From assembly GCF_034424175.1 (NCBI RefSeq), contig NZ_CP139986.1:2976001-3040000 (forward strand): a stretch of 64,000 nt of DNA. Direction: 5' to 3'. The stretch is from Kluyvera intermedia (GTDB lineage Bacteria; Pseudomonadota; Gammaproteobacteria; Enterobacterales; Enterobacteriaceae). A program made the position numbers and the translations under genes. Of this stretch, positions 42,978-51,104 are shown piece by piece. Under the pieces are notes generated by a model. That model saw nothing but the letters and a program-made list of their open reading frames with translations. It was not told where the DNA came from and ran no database searches. How positions within the stretch are numbered: position 1 is the first letter of the stretch; each line of letters starts with the position of its first letter.

Positions 42978-44033
42978 ATGAAAAAGACAGCTATCGCGAT
43001 TGCAGTGGCACTGGCAGGCTTCGCTTCTGTAGCGCAGGCCGCTCCGCAAGACAACACCTGGTATGCTGGTGGTAAACTGGGTTGGTCCCAGTTCCATGAC
43101 ACTGGCTGGTACCAGAGTGACCTGAACAACAACGGTTCAACCCACAACAGCCAGCTGGGCGCAGGCGCCTTCGGTGGTTATCAGGTTAACCCGTATGTTG
43201 GTTTCGAAATGGGTTACGACTGGCTGGGCCGTATGGAATATACCGGTAGCCAGACTAACGGTGCTCTGAAAGCTCAAGGCGTTCAGCTGACCGCTAAACT
43301 GGGTTACCCAATCACTGACGATCTGGACATCTACACCCGTCTGGGTGGTATGGTTTGGCGTGCAGACTCCAGCAACAACATCGCTGGCGATCACCACGAC
43401 ACCGGCGTTTCCCCAGTATTCGCTGGCGGCGTTGAATGGGCAATGACCCGTGACATCGCTACCCGTCTGGAATACCAGTGGGTTAACAACATCGGCGACG
43501 CAAACAGCGTTGGCGTACGTCCAGACAACGGCATGCTGAGCGTAGGTGTTTCCTACCGTTTCGGCCAGCAGGATGCAGCAGCTCCAGTAGTTGCTCCAGC
43601 TCCAGCTCCAGCGCCAGAAGTACAGACCAAACACTTCACCCTGAAGTCTGACGTTCTGTTCACCTTCAACAAATCTACCCTGAAACCAGAAGGTAAGCAG
43701 GCTCTGGACCAGATGTACAGCCAGCTGAGCAACCTGGATCCGAAAGACGGTTCCGTAGTGGTTCTGGGCTTCACTGACCGCATCGGTTCTGACGCTTACA
43801 ACCAGGGTCTGTCTGAGAAACGTGCACAGTCCGTAGTTGATTACCTGGTATCTAAAGGTATCCCTTCAGACAAAATCTCTGCACGTGGCATGGGCGAAGC
43901 TAACCCAGTTACTGGCAACACCTGCGACGGCGTGAAAGCGAAAGCTGCGCTGATCGATTGCCTGGCACCAGATCGTCGCGTAGAGATCGAAGTTAAAGGC
44001 AGCAAAGACGTTGTAACTCAGCCACAGGCTTAA
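42978..44033 (+). CDS. ompA: outer-membrane protein A
   Basis: A 351-residue porin-like structural protein: 21-residue signal peptide ending 'VAQA', an eight-strand barrel (to about residue 195) with surface loops that differ from E. coli ('YQSDLNNNGSTHNSQ', 'GSQTNGALKAQ'), an Ala-Pro hinge ('VVAPAPAPAPEV'), and a peptidoglycan-binding OmpA-C domain ('GFTDRIGSDAYNQGLSEKRA', core DRIGSDAYNQGLSE). Codon use is strongly biased, as expected for a very abundant protein. The ATG at 42978 follows 'GAGGCGC'. Confidence 0.97.
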   Translation: MKKTAIAIAVALAGFASVAQAAPQDNTWYAGGKLGWSQFHDTGWYQSDLNNNGSTHNSQLGAGAFGGYQVNPYVGFEMGYDWLGRMEYTGSQTNGALKAQGVQLTAKLGYPITDDLDIYTRLGGMVWRADSSNNIAGDHHDTGVSPVFAGGVEWAMTRDIATRLEYQWVNNIGDANSVGVRPDNGMLSVGVSYRFGQQDAAAPVVAPAPAPAPEVQTKHFTLKSDVLFTFNKSTLKPEGKQALDQMYSQLSNLDPKDGSVVVLGFTDRIGSDAYNQGLSEKRAQSVVDYLVSKGIPSDKISARGMGEANPVTGNTCDGVKAKAALIDCLAPDRRVEIEVKGSKDVVTQPQA

Positions 44034-44046
44034 GTTCTCGTCTAAT

Positions 44047-44075
44047 AAAAAACCCCGCTCTGCGGGGTTTTTTTT
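44047..44075 (+). terminator. terminator of ompA
   Basis: CCCCGC (44053-44058), loop TCT, GCGGGG (44062-44067), eight Ts, and an A-run in front. Confidence 0.93.
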
Positions 44076-44119
44076 GCCTGTCTGAGGATGACTCGCCAAC
44101 AAAGCTAATTCAGTAAGGA

Positions 44120-44575
44120 CTACTTTTCTTTACCTAACATAGCCTCAAGATCCTGCTTAAGGCTGGACATCTTGGTGGCATATTTCTCTTTATTTTCGGC
44201 ATCTTCAATCAACTGCACGATAGTCTCAGACAACGTCTTACCACGACGCTGAGCAAGACCCGCCAATCGTTGCCAGACAACAAACTCCAGATCGATTGAT
44301 TTCTTGCGGGTATGTTGATGCTCGGCATTGAAATGGCGCTTACGGCGTGCACGAATCGTCTGTTTCATGCGATTCACCAGCTGCGGGTTGATATGCTGAG
44401 CAATCCAGTCATTAACCTGAACGGGTTCATGCTCCAGCTTATGCAAAACATCGACCGCTTCTTGTGCGGCGCTGGCTTCAATGTAGCGGGTAATGGATTC
44501 GCCTTCCCGGTGCTTTTTCACCAGATATTTCCACTTCCAACCGCTTTCAAGATTTTCCAGTTGTTGATATTTCAT
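44120..44575 (-). CDS. matP: MatP, Ter macrodomain organiser
   Basis: A 151-residue DNA-binding protein that binds matS sites and condenses the replication-terminus macrodomain. A four-helix N-terminal bundle is followed by a ribbon-helix-helix ('RKKSIDLEFVVWQRLAGLAQRRGKTLSETI', core KSIDLEFVVWQRL) and a C-terminal coiled coil. Length and order (between ompA and ycbZ) match E. coli, which places this block in the Ter half of the chromosome. Confidence 0.95.
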   Translation of the reverse strand: MKYQQLENLESGWKWKYLVKKHREGESITRYIEASAAQEAVDVLHKLEHEPVQVNDWIAQHINPQLVNRMKQTIRARRKRHFNAEHQHTRKKSIDLEFVVWQRLAGLAQRRGKTLSETIVQLIEDAENKEKYATKMSSLKQDLEAMLGKEK

Positions 44576-44759
44576 TGCGATCTCAGTGTGACCGTGTAAC
44601 TCTTTTCAGGATAACAGTTTTTTCTCAATGTGCTGAGAAGAAATCTGCAACTGTGATACCGATAAAGCCAACGGTCAAAGATACTTCCCTAATCTCCGTG
44701 AGCTTCCCCGCAGCATCAGGTATAATCACGCGTTTTACATCTGACTAAAAATAGCGACA

Positions 44760-46520
44760 TTGACTATAAATACTCTTTCCCGGCGCTTTCTCGCCCCCGC
44801 GACTGAAGCATTTCAGGCGCTATTTGCCCAGCCTGAGCTGGCCTCAGAAAACGAAACCTTATTCAGCGAGCTTCAGGCGCGTTTACACTATGCGCTGGAG
44901 CAGTTTTTACATCCGCAGGGCATCTCCCCTTTCCTACTGGTTAAAGCACCAGAAGAAAAAGAGTATCTCCAGTTGCTTACGCAGACCATCGACACTCTGC
45001 GAGATAACGATGGTTCAGCAGTAACTGGCGTCAGTTATCAGGTGAACGGCAGTAAAGTCAGCATGACGCCTGCCCAAAGTCTTGACGATAACTTTGCCAG
45101 CAACAGCCCTGTCATTTTTGCCGACTGGGTAGAAGCCGAACAGTTATTTGGCTGCGTACGCCAGTTTAACGGTGAAATTAGCCTTCAGCCGGGCCTGGTG
45201 CATCAGGCCAATGGCGGCATCCTCATACTGTCTCTGCGTACACTCATGGCGCAACCGTTGCTGTGGATGCGCCTGAAGAATCAGGTTATGCAGCAACGTT
45301 TTGACTGGCTGACATTTGATGACGCACGCCCCCTGCCGGTGAGTATCCCCTCCATGCCACTGACATTGAAAGTGGTCTTAATGGGTGACAGGGATTCTCT
45401 GGCGGACCTCCAGGAGATGGAACCCGAGCTTGCAGAAACCTCTTTGTATAGCGAGTTTGAAGATAACCTGCAAATCGCCGACGAAGAGACACTTAAGCAA
45501 TGGTGTCAGTGGGTCTGGAGTGTCGCGCGCGAAAAATCGTTACCGGGTCTCACCCCTGATGCATGGCCGCTGCTGATGCAAGAAGGTGCTCGCGACACGG
45601 GCGACCAGGAAATTATGCCGTTGTGCCCGCTGTGGATTGCTCGTCAGCTTCGTGAAGCCGCTCCGTTTACTGAGAGTGACCGTATCGATGCTGAACAGCT
45701 GAAAACCATGCTGATGCAGCGTCAGTGGCGTGAAGGCTTCCTTGCTGAACGTATGCAGGATGAAATTCTGCTTGAGCAAATTTTGATTGAAACCGAAGGT
45801 GAATGCATCGGCCAGATCAATGCCCTGTCAGTGATTGATTTCCCAGGCCATCCCCGTCCGTTCGGTGAACCTTCACGTATTTCCTGCGTGGTACACGTTG
45901 GCGACGGCGAGTTTATCGATGTGGAACGCAAAGCTGAACTAGGCGGTAATCTGCACGCCAAAGGCATGATGTTGATGCAAGCCTTCTTAATGGCCGAACT
46001 CGATCTGGACCAACAACTGCCGTTCTCTGCATCGTTGACCTTTGAGCAATCGTACAGTGAAGTGGATGGCGATAGCGCCTCCATGGCCGAGCTATGCGCG
46101 CTGATTAGCGCCCTGGCTAACGTCCCGATTAATCAAAGCATCGCGATGACCGGTTCCGTCGATCAGTTTGGCCGCGCCCAACCGATTGGTGGTCTTAATG
46201 AAAAAATCGAAGGATTCTTCGCCATCTGTGCCCAGCGTGGGCTGACCGGTAAGCAAGGGGTGATTATCCCTTCTGCTAACGTACGTCATTTGAGTCTCGC
46301 CACTGAGGTTCAGGAAGCGGTAGAAGCCGGTGAATTCTCCATCTGGGCTATCGATGACATCGGTGATGCGTTACCGCTACTGACACAGCTTAACTGGGAT
46401 GGTGAAGGTCAGACGCTGTTGCAAACTATTCAGGAACGCATTGCACAAGCCACGCAGCAGGAGCCTCGCTACCGCTATCCGTGGCCGTTACGCTGGTTAA
46501 ACCGTTCACAATCCAACTGA
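44760..46520 (+). CDS. ycbZ: Lon-like protease YcbZ
   Basis: A 586-residue LonH/LonC-type protein with a degenerate ATPase-like N-terminal half and a C-terminal Lon protease domain. The catalytic Ser of 'DGDSASMAELCALISAL' and Lys of 'GGLNEKIEGFFAI' are present. The start is TTG at 44760 (TTG-ACT-ATA), as no ATG with the right N-terminus exists. Its stop codon is embedded in the FadR site of fabA. Confidence 0.92.
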   Translation: MTINTLSRRFLAPATEAFQALFAQPELASENETLFSELQARLHYALEQFLHPQGISPFLLVKAPEEKEYLQLLTQTIDTLRDNDGSAVTGVSYQVNGSKVSMTPAQSLDDNFASNSPVIFADWVEAEQLFGCVRQFNGEISLQPGLVHQANGGILILSLRTLMAQPLLWMRLKNQVMQQRFDWLTFDDARPLPVSIPSMPLTLKVVLMGDRDSLADLQEMEPELAETSLYSEFEDNLQIADEETLKQWCQWVWSVAREKSLPGLTPDAWPLLMQEGARDTGDQEIMPLCPLWIARQLREAAPFTESDRIDAEQLKTMLMQRQWREGFLAERMQDEILLEQILIETEGECIGQINALSVIDFPGHPRPFGEPSRISCVVHVGDGEFIDVERKAELGGNLHAKGMMLMQAFLMAELDLDQQLPFSASLTFEQSYSEVDGDSASMAELCALISALANVPINQSIAMTGSVDQFGRAQPIGGLNEKIEGFFAICAQRGLTGKQGVIIPSANVRHLSLATEVQEAVEAGEFSIWAIDDIGDALPLLTQLNWDGEGQTLLQTIQERIAQATQQEPRYRYPWPLRWLNRSQSN

Positions 46521-46530
46521 TCGGACTTGT
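46515..46530. promoter_or_regulatory. FadR site of fabA
   Basis: AACTGATCGGACTTGT matches the FadR activator site known upstream of E. coli fabA. It overlaps the ycbZ stop codon (TGA, 46518-46520). Confidence 0.85.
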
Positions 46531-46532
46531 TC

Positions 46533-46550
46533 AGCGTACACGTGTTAGCT
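46533..46550. promoter_or_regulatory. FabR site of fabA
   Basis: AGCGTACACGTGTTAGCT is the FabR-type palindrome (AGCGTACA...TGT-AGCT), two bases after the FadR site, so activator and repressor sit side by side in front of fabA. Confidence 0.8.
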
Positions 46551-46589
46551 ATCCTGCGTTCCGAACTTAAAATAAGGCTTACTTAAAAC

Positions 46590-47108
46590 ATGGTAGATAA
46601 ACGCGAATCCTATACGAAAGAAGACCTTCTTGCCTCTGGTCGCGGTGAACTGTTCGGCGCGAAAGGCCCACAGTTACCGGCACCTAGTATGCTGATGATG
46701 GATCGTGTCGTTAAAATGACCGAAACCGGCGGCAACTTTGACAAGGGTTATGTTGAAGCTGAGCTCGATATCAATCCGGACCTGTGGTTCTTCGGTTGCC
46801 ACTTTATCGGTGATCCTGTTATGCCTGGTTGTCTGGGTCTGGATGCGATGTGGCAGCTGGTTGGTTTCTACCTCGGCTGGCTGGGTGGCGAAGGCAAAGG
46901 CCGTGCGCTCGGCGTAGGTGAAGTGAAATTCACCGGCCAGGTTCTGCCAACGGCGAAGAAAGTGACCTACCGTATTCACTTCAAACGCATCGTTAACCGT
47001 CGTCTGATCATGGGTCTGGCTGATGGTGAAGTACTGGTTGACGGCCGTCTGATCTACACTGCAAACGACCTGAAAGTGGGTCTGTTCCAGGACACTTCTG
47101 CATTCTAA
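46590..47108 (+). CDS. fabA: 3-hydroxydecanoyl-ACP dehydratase/isomerase FabA
   Basis: A 172-residue hotdog-fold enzyme that introduces the cis double bond in unsaturated fatty acid synthesis. The catalytic His71 ('FFGCHFIGDPVMPG') and Asp85 ('CLGLDAMWQL') are present. It is expressed from a promoter with adjacent FadR and FabR sites, and a two-way terminator follows. Confidence 0.97.
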   Translation: MVDKRESYTKEDLLASGRGELFGAKGPQLPAPSMLMMDRVVKMTETGGNFDKGYVEAELDINPDLWFFGCHFIGDPVMPGCLGLDAMWQLVGFYLGWLGGEGKGRALGVGEVKFTGQVLPTAKKVTYRIHFKRIVNRRLIMGLADGEVLVDGRLIYTANDLKVGLFQDTSAF

Positions 47109-47160
47109 TACGGGTCGTTGCCAGAACTGGCGATAGATAAGTATTGTGAATCAAAAGGCG

Positions 47161-47189
47161 AAACCTCCGCATTGCGGAGGTTTCTTTTT
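47161..47189. terminator. bidirectional terminator between fabA and rmf
   Basis: CCTCCGC (47164-47170), loop ATT, GCGGAGG (47174-47180), followed by TTTCTTTTT; A-rich on the other side. Confidence 0.85.
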
Positions 47190-47201
47190 AAAGAGACAGT
47201 G

Positions 47202-47369
47202 TCAGGCAACGACTGCCCTGTCCTCCATGGCTTCTCGCCAGCCTCCCAGCCAGTAAGACCTCTGGTTAATAGTCTGGTAAGGACACATTTCTTTCGACCG
47301 TCCGGTAATACCGGCCTGATATCCGCGTTGATGTGCCCGATCCAGGCGATCTCGTTTTTGTCTCTTCAT
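47202..47369 (-). CDS. rmf: ribosome modulation factor
   Basis: A 55-residue, very basic protein starting at ATG 47369 with GAGG upstream and ending at TGA 47202-47204. It reads 'MKRQKRDRLDRAHQRGYQAG', with 'GRSKEMCPYQTINQRS' (core KEMCPYQTINQRS) and 'YWLGGWREAMEDRAVVA', matching E. coli RMF over the full length. RMF pairs 70S ribosomes into inactive 100S dimers in stationary phase. The place between pqiC and fabA is the same as in E. coli. Confidence 0.95.
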   Translation of the reverse strand: MKRQKRDRLDRAHQRGYQAGITGRSKEMCPYQTINQRSYWLGGWREAMEDRAVVA

Positions 47370-47570
47370 GCCTCGTTTCCCTCATATCTTTTGGTCTGGT
47401 GGAAAAGAAAACAGTGGCTACAAATCGCGCAACCACATAATACGAATAACGCTAAATAATCTTCCCGTCAATGCGCAGAATTCATACCAATGTCATATTT
47501 GTGAGCTATTAAGAAGTTCATTTGTACAAAAAATAGCAAGCGGCATAAGTAACCAGTTGAAGCCAGACAT

Positions 47571-47604
47571 AAAAAAACCGCCGCCGGTTTTGCACCGGCG
47601 ACGG
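47571..47604 (-). terminator. terminator after pqiC
   Basis: Stem CCGCCGCCGG/CCGGCGACGG (47578-47587 with 47595-47604, one imperfect pair), followed on the minus strand by seven Ts. Confidence 0.85.
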
Positions 47605-47626
47605 CCTTTAGAACAATTAATTCTAC

Positions 47627-48190
47627 TTATGGTTGGCGATTGATGGTTTGCGCAATAGAGGCCGCTTCCTGACTCCAGGCCTGAGCTAACACTTTCACCA
47701 TGGCATCATAACCATCCTGCTGCTGCGCCATTTCTATATGGAATGGGCGCTTAGTCAGATGGCCTTGATGATTGAGCAACCATTCACCGCTTACCACGAC
47801 TTTCCCGTCATAGCGACCATGGAAGCCGGTCACAGACACGTTTAGCGTGTCCTGAGTGCTAGCTAATGGCTGCGAAGAGACCACCCATCCCGGTAGCTGG
47901 TTACTGAGGTTTGAAACCAGCGTAGTACGCAATTGCTGATCCAATGGGCTGGCCCACAGATTGTTACTGGCAATCACATACTGCACGTCACTGGTCTGAT
48001 ACACCACGCCGTTGCCGGCGAGGAAGTCAGGAATACTGACTTGTTCAACCCACAACATCCGTTGGTTGGTGGTGGCGCTAGTGTTTTGCACTACACCCGT
48101 AGCCAACGGCAGCTGGTAGTAGGTTTTATTTTCCCCGCTGCTGCAGGCCGCCAACAGGCAGGCCGCAGCAAGAACTAACCACTTTTTCAT
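47627..48190 (-). CDS. pqiC: PqiC outer-membrane lipoprotein
   Basis: A 187-residue lipoprotein with lipobox 'LLAACSSG' near residue 16 and the DUF330/ABC_trans_aux fold ('NKTYYQLPLATG', 'LLWVEQ'-like 'MLWVEQVSIPDFL'). PqiC caps the PqiB needle at the outer membrane in the PqiABC lipid-transport system. It abuts pqiB (the stop and start share base 48190). Confidence 0.93.
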   Translation of the reverse strand: MKKWLVLAAACLLAACSSGENKTYYQLPLATGVVQNTSATTNQRMLWVEQVSIPDFLAGNGVVYQTSDVQYVIASNNLWASPLDQQLRTTLVSNLSNQLPGWVVSSQPLASTQDTLNVSVTGFHGRYDGKVVVSGEWLLNHQGHLTKRPFHIEMAQQQDGYDAMVKVLAQAWSQEAASIAQTINRQP

Positions 48191-49827
48191 TATTTCGCCC
48201 TCTTAGGCTCTGGATCTTTTTTATCCTTCGCTTCAAATACCAGCGCGTTGCTCTTCTCATTCAACGTTTTCAGCACAGGCTGCAACTCACGCAGAACCTG
48301 ATCCAGACGCTGCATATCTGCGACCATTTTGTTATAGGCCGCGGAGCCCGGTTGGAAGCCCTGCATACTGCGGTTAAGTTCGCCTAGCGTTTTCTGCATA
48401 TCCGCAGGCAACTGCTGCGCAGACTGGCTAGCGGTTATCTTATTCAGATTATCCAGCGTCGTTTGCAGGCGGCGCATAGTGTTCTGACTCTCGCTTAGCG
48501 TATTAGTCGCTTGCTGAACCATTGGCGTTAACGGCAGGTTGTTGAATTTATCCAGCGTATCCATCAAACGTTGTTGGATCTGCGCAAGGCCACCGCTCAC
48601 GGTCGGAATAATGTCTACGCCGTCAAACGCCTTCAGATCTTTTATCAACGGTTCTTTCGGATAGAAGTCGAGGTCTATATACAGCGCACCGGTCACCAGG
48701 TTACCGGTTTTCAGCGCGCCGCGTAGCCCACGCTCAATCAAGGTTGGCAGATGACCGCGCACATCCATGCTATCGCCAAACTGGGCTGCGAGACGCTCGG
48801 GTTCAATCTGGATTTTGACCGGAATACGGTAATCGCTGGTCAGGGCCTGGTGCAGTCCAGGCACAAAGTACGGTACCTGTGCCACGGTGCCCAAACGAAT
48901 ACCGCGGAATTCAACCGGAGCCCCCACCTGTAGACCACGCACTGAATCTTTGAAGAACATCAGATAGTCAATGTGTTGGGTATACAGCGAATCCTGAATG
49001 CTTTTCTGGTCATCGTAGAGTTTGAATTCAGTCTTCTCGGCGATCGGTTGACCAAGCTCAACACCTTCCGGTACGTCAAAGCTAACGCCACCGCTAAACA
49101 ACGTTGCCAACGACCCCATCTCAACCCGCATCCCTGCAGAAGTCAGATCGACCGCTACGCCGCTGTCTTTCCAGAAGCGAACGTTACTGGTCACCAGACG
49201 ATCGTTCGGCGCGCTGATAAACAGTTGATAGGAGATATTGCGGTTTTGCGGATCAAAGGTGCTGGTTTCCACCGATCCCACGCGATAGCCACGGAACAGT
49301 ACGGGATCGCCCGGACTCAGCTGGCCCGCTTTTTTGCTGTCGAGCACTACGCGAATACCTTTAGCATCCGGCGGGGCCAGTGGCGGAGCATCGAGCAGTT
49401 GGTAATTGTCCAGTTCCGAACCTTTCGAACCCGGCTGCAATTCGATATAGGCGCCGGACAGCAGCGTGCCAAGCCCGCTGATCCCTTCGCGTCCCACCTG
49501 CGGTTTCACGACCCAGAACACCGAGTCCTTATGCAACAGTTTTTCCATTCCGGAGTTCAGGCGCGCTTTAATCTCAACGTGCGTCAGATCGTCGGTCAGG
49601 GTGGTACTTTCCACAACACCTACGTCTACGCTGCGGCTTTTAATGGTCGTTTTACCGCCTTCAATACCTTCGGCATTGGTGGTGATAAGCGTCACCTCCG
49701 GCCCCTGATGGCTATAGTGGTAAAATAAGATCCACGCGCCAATCAGCGCGGTGACAATCGGGAAGATCCAAACGGGAGACCAGTTTTTCACTTTCTGCAC
49801 GTTCGCCTCCCCTTTCTTGGTTTCCAT
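48190..49827 (-). CDS. pqiB: PqiB, MCE-domain lipid-transport protein
   Basis: A 545-residue protein with one N-terminal membrane helix ('WSPVWIFPIVTALIGAWILFY', core FPIVTALIGAWILFY), three MCE domains, and a long C-terminal coiled-coil region (about 400-540). PqiB hexamers form a needle that spans the periplasm. The ATG at 49827, four bases after the pqiA stop, gives the E. coli start. Confidence 0.94.
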   Translation of the reverse strand: METKKGEANVQKVKNWSPVWIFPIVTALIGAWILFYHYSHQGPEVTLITTNAEGIEGGKTTIKSRSVDVGVVESTTLTDDLTHVEIKARLNSGMEKLLHKDSVFWVVKPQVGREGISGLGTLLSGAYIELQPGSKGSELDNYQLLDAPPLAPPDAKGIRVVLDSKKAGQLSPGDPVLFRGYRVGSVETSTFDPQNRNISYQLFISAPNDRLVTSNVRFWKDSGVAVDLTSAGMRVEMGSLATLFSGGVSFDVPEGVELGQPIAEKTEFKLYDDQKSIQDSLYTQHIDYLMFFKDSVRGLQVGAPVEFRGIRLGTVAQVPYFVPGLHQALTSDYRIPVKIQIEPERLAAQFGDSMDVRGHLPTLIERGLRGALKTGNLVTGALYIDLDFYPKEPLIKDLKAFDGVDIIPTVSGGLAQIQQRLMDTLDKFNNLPLTPMVQQATNTLSESQNTMRRLQTTLDNLNKITASQSAQQLPADMQKTLGELNRSMQGFQPGSAAYNKMVADMQRLDQVLRELQPVLKTLNEKSNALVFEAKDKKDPEPKRAK

Positions 49828-49831
49828 GCTA

Positions 49832-51091
49832 TTACGACTCCTCATGGCTTGATTCAGGTTCCCGATCCCACGACAGTCGTGGATCAAAGGTTGTTGCTGA
49901 GAACATGGTCATTATGACGACCAGCGCGAACATCAGCGCGCCAATTGCCGGGTAGATATTCATTAATCCTCCGATACGCACCAGCGCAGAGAGGACTGCA
50001 ATGACAAACACATCGATCATCGACCAGCGCCCCACGAACTCCACCACTTCATAGATCAGGTGCATACGTTCGCTATCCCGGTTTCGACGTTTGAGTCCGT
50101 TCGCATCCAGGCATAGCCAGGCAATGGCAATCATCTTTAAGGTCGGCACGAGGATACTAGCGATAAAAATCACCATTGCCACCGGGTACGACCCTTCACT
50201 CCACAGCAAAATCACCCCAGCGATAATGGTTGAGGGCATTTTGTCACCCAGCAGATCGGTAATCATAATCGGCAGGATATTGGCGGGAACATAAAGCAGA
50301 ATTGACGTCACCAGCAGGGCCATCGTCCATTGCAGGCTGTTTTTGCGCCGCGCATGACCTTTGCTGTGGCAGCGCGGGCACTCAAGCTTGTCAGCAGGCA
50401 GAATGGCGGTGCAACACGAGCAAGAACGTAACCCCTGACGCAGACCGGTGATTCCGGGCTTTAGCGGCTGCGACAACGTTGGCATCGGGCCGATATCATC
50501 CCACAGCCAGCGGCGATCGACGCACTGGAAGGTCCGTAATTGCAGCAAACAAAAGAGACACCACGGCAGGAAACTGCTGCCCACCCCCACATCGCCATAA
50601 GCCATCAGCTTCACAAAGCTCACCAGAACGCCAGCGAGGAAGATTTCAGCCATCCCCCACGTTTTGAGCGCGAACAGAATCCGCGCCAGAAACGTTTTTA
50701 GCCGATAAGGCATCGGCACGCGATTAACCAGTAGCAAGATGGTGATAAGACAAAACGCGGGCACCAACTGAACGAACAGCAGGAAAAAAGTGCCAAGGCT
50801 GGCGTAGTCTTCGGAGAACATGACGCTGGGGATTTCCAGCAACTCCACTTCACTGCTGACCCCTGCCACGTTCATGTTGATGAACGGAAACAGGTTGGCC
50901 AGCAGTAGCATAAAAAGCGCCACCAGAACGTACGCCGTGGGGCGACGTCTGGGTTCATCCCACGCGGTGGTCAGTGTTGTACCACAGCGTGGGCAGTTTG
51001 CCTTATGTCGGTGCTCGAGGTGCGGCAACGCCACCAGCATGTCACACTGTGAACACAGAATATGCTGCGCAGCATGATGTTGTTCGCACAT
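49832..51091 (-). CDS. pqiA: PqiA inner-membrane protein
   Basis: A 419-residue protein with two related halves, each headed by a zinc-ribbon ('CSQCDMLVALPHLEHRHKANCPRCG', key CSQCD/CPRCG; and 'CSCCTAILPADKLECPRCHSKG', key CSCCT/CPRC) and four membrane helices. It is the inner-membrane part of PqiABC. It lies 13 bases after uup, so uup-pqiABC may be read together. Confidence 0.94.
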   Translation of the reverse strand: MCEQHHAAQHILCSQCDMLVALPHLEHRHKANCPRCGTTLTTAWDEPRRRPTAYVLVALFMLLLANLFPFINMNVAGVSSEVELLEIPSVMFSEDYASLGTFFLLFVQLVPAFCLITILLLVNRVPMPYRLKTFLARILFALKTWGMAEIFLAGVLVSFVKLMAYGDVGVGSSFLPWCLFCLLQLRTFQCVDRRWLWDDIGPMPTLSQPLKPGITGLRQGLRSCSCCTAILPADKLECPRCHSKGHARRKNSLQWTMALLVTSILLYVPANILPIMITDLLGDKMPSTIIAGVILLWSEGSYPVAMVIFIASILVPTLKMIAIAWLCLDANGLKRRNRDSERMHLIYEVVEFVGRWSMIDVFVIAVLSALVRIGGLMNIYPAIGALMFALVVIMTMFSATTFDPRLSWDREPESSHEES

Positions 51092-51104
51092 GAAAAGTCC
51101 TCAA

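Noticed and set aside
47118..47459. Plus-strand 113-codon frame after fabA
   Set aside because: It runs antisense through rmf and includes the fabA terminator; rmf on the minus strand is clearly the real gene.
48973..49728. 251-codon open frame opposite pqiB
   Set aside because: Antisense to the MCE-domain coding sequence, with no recognisable protein features.
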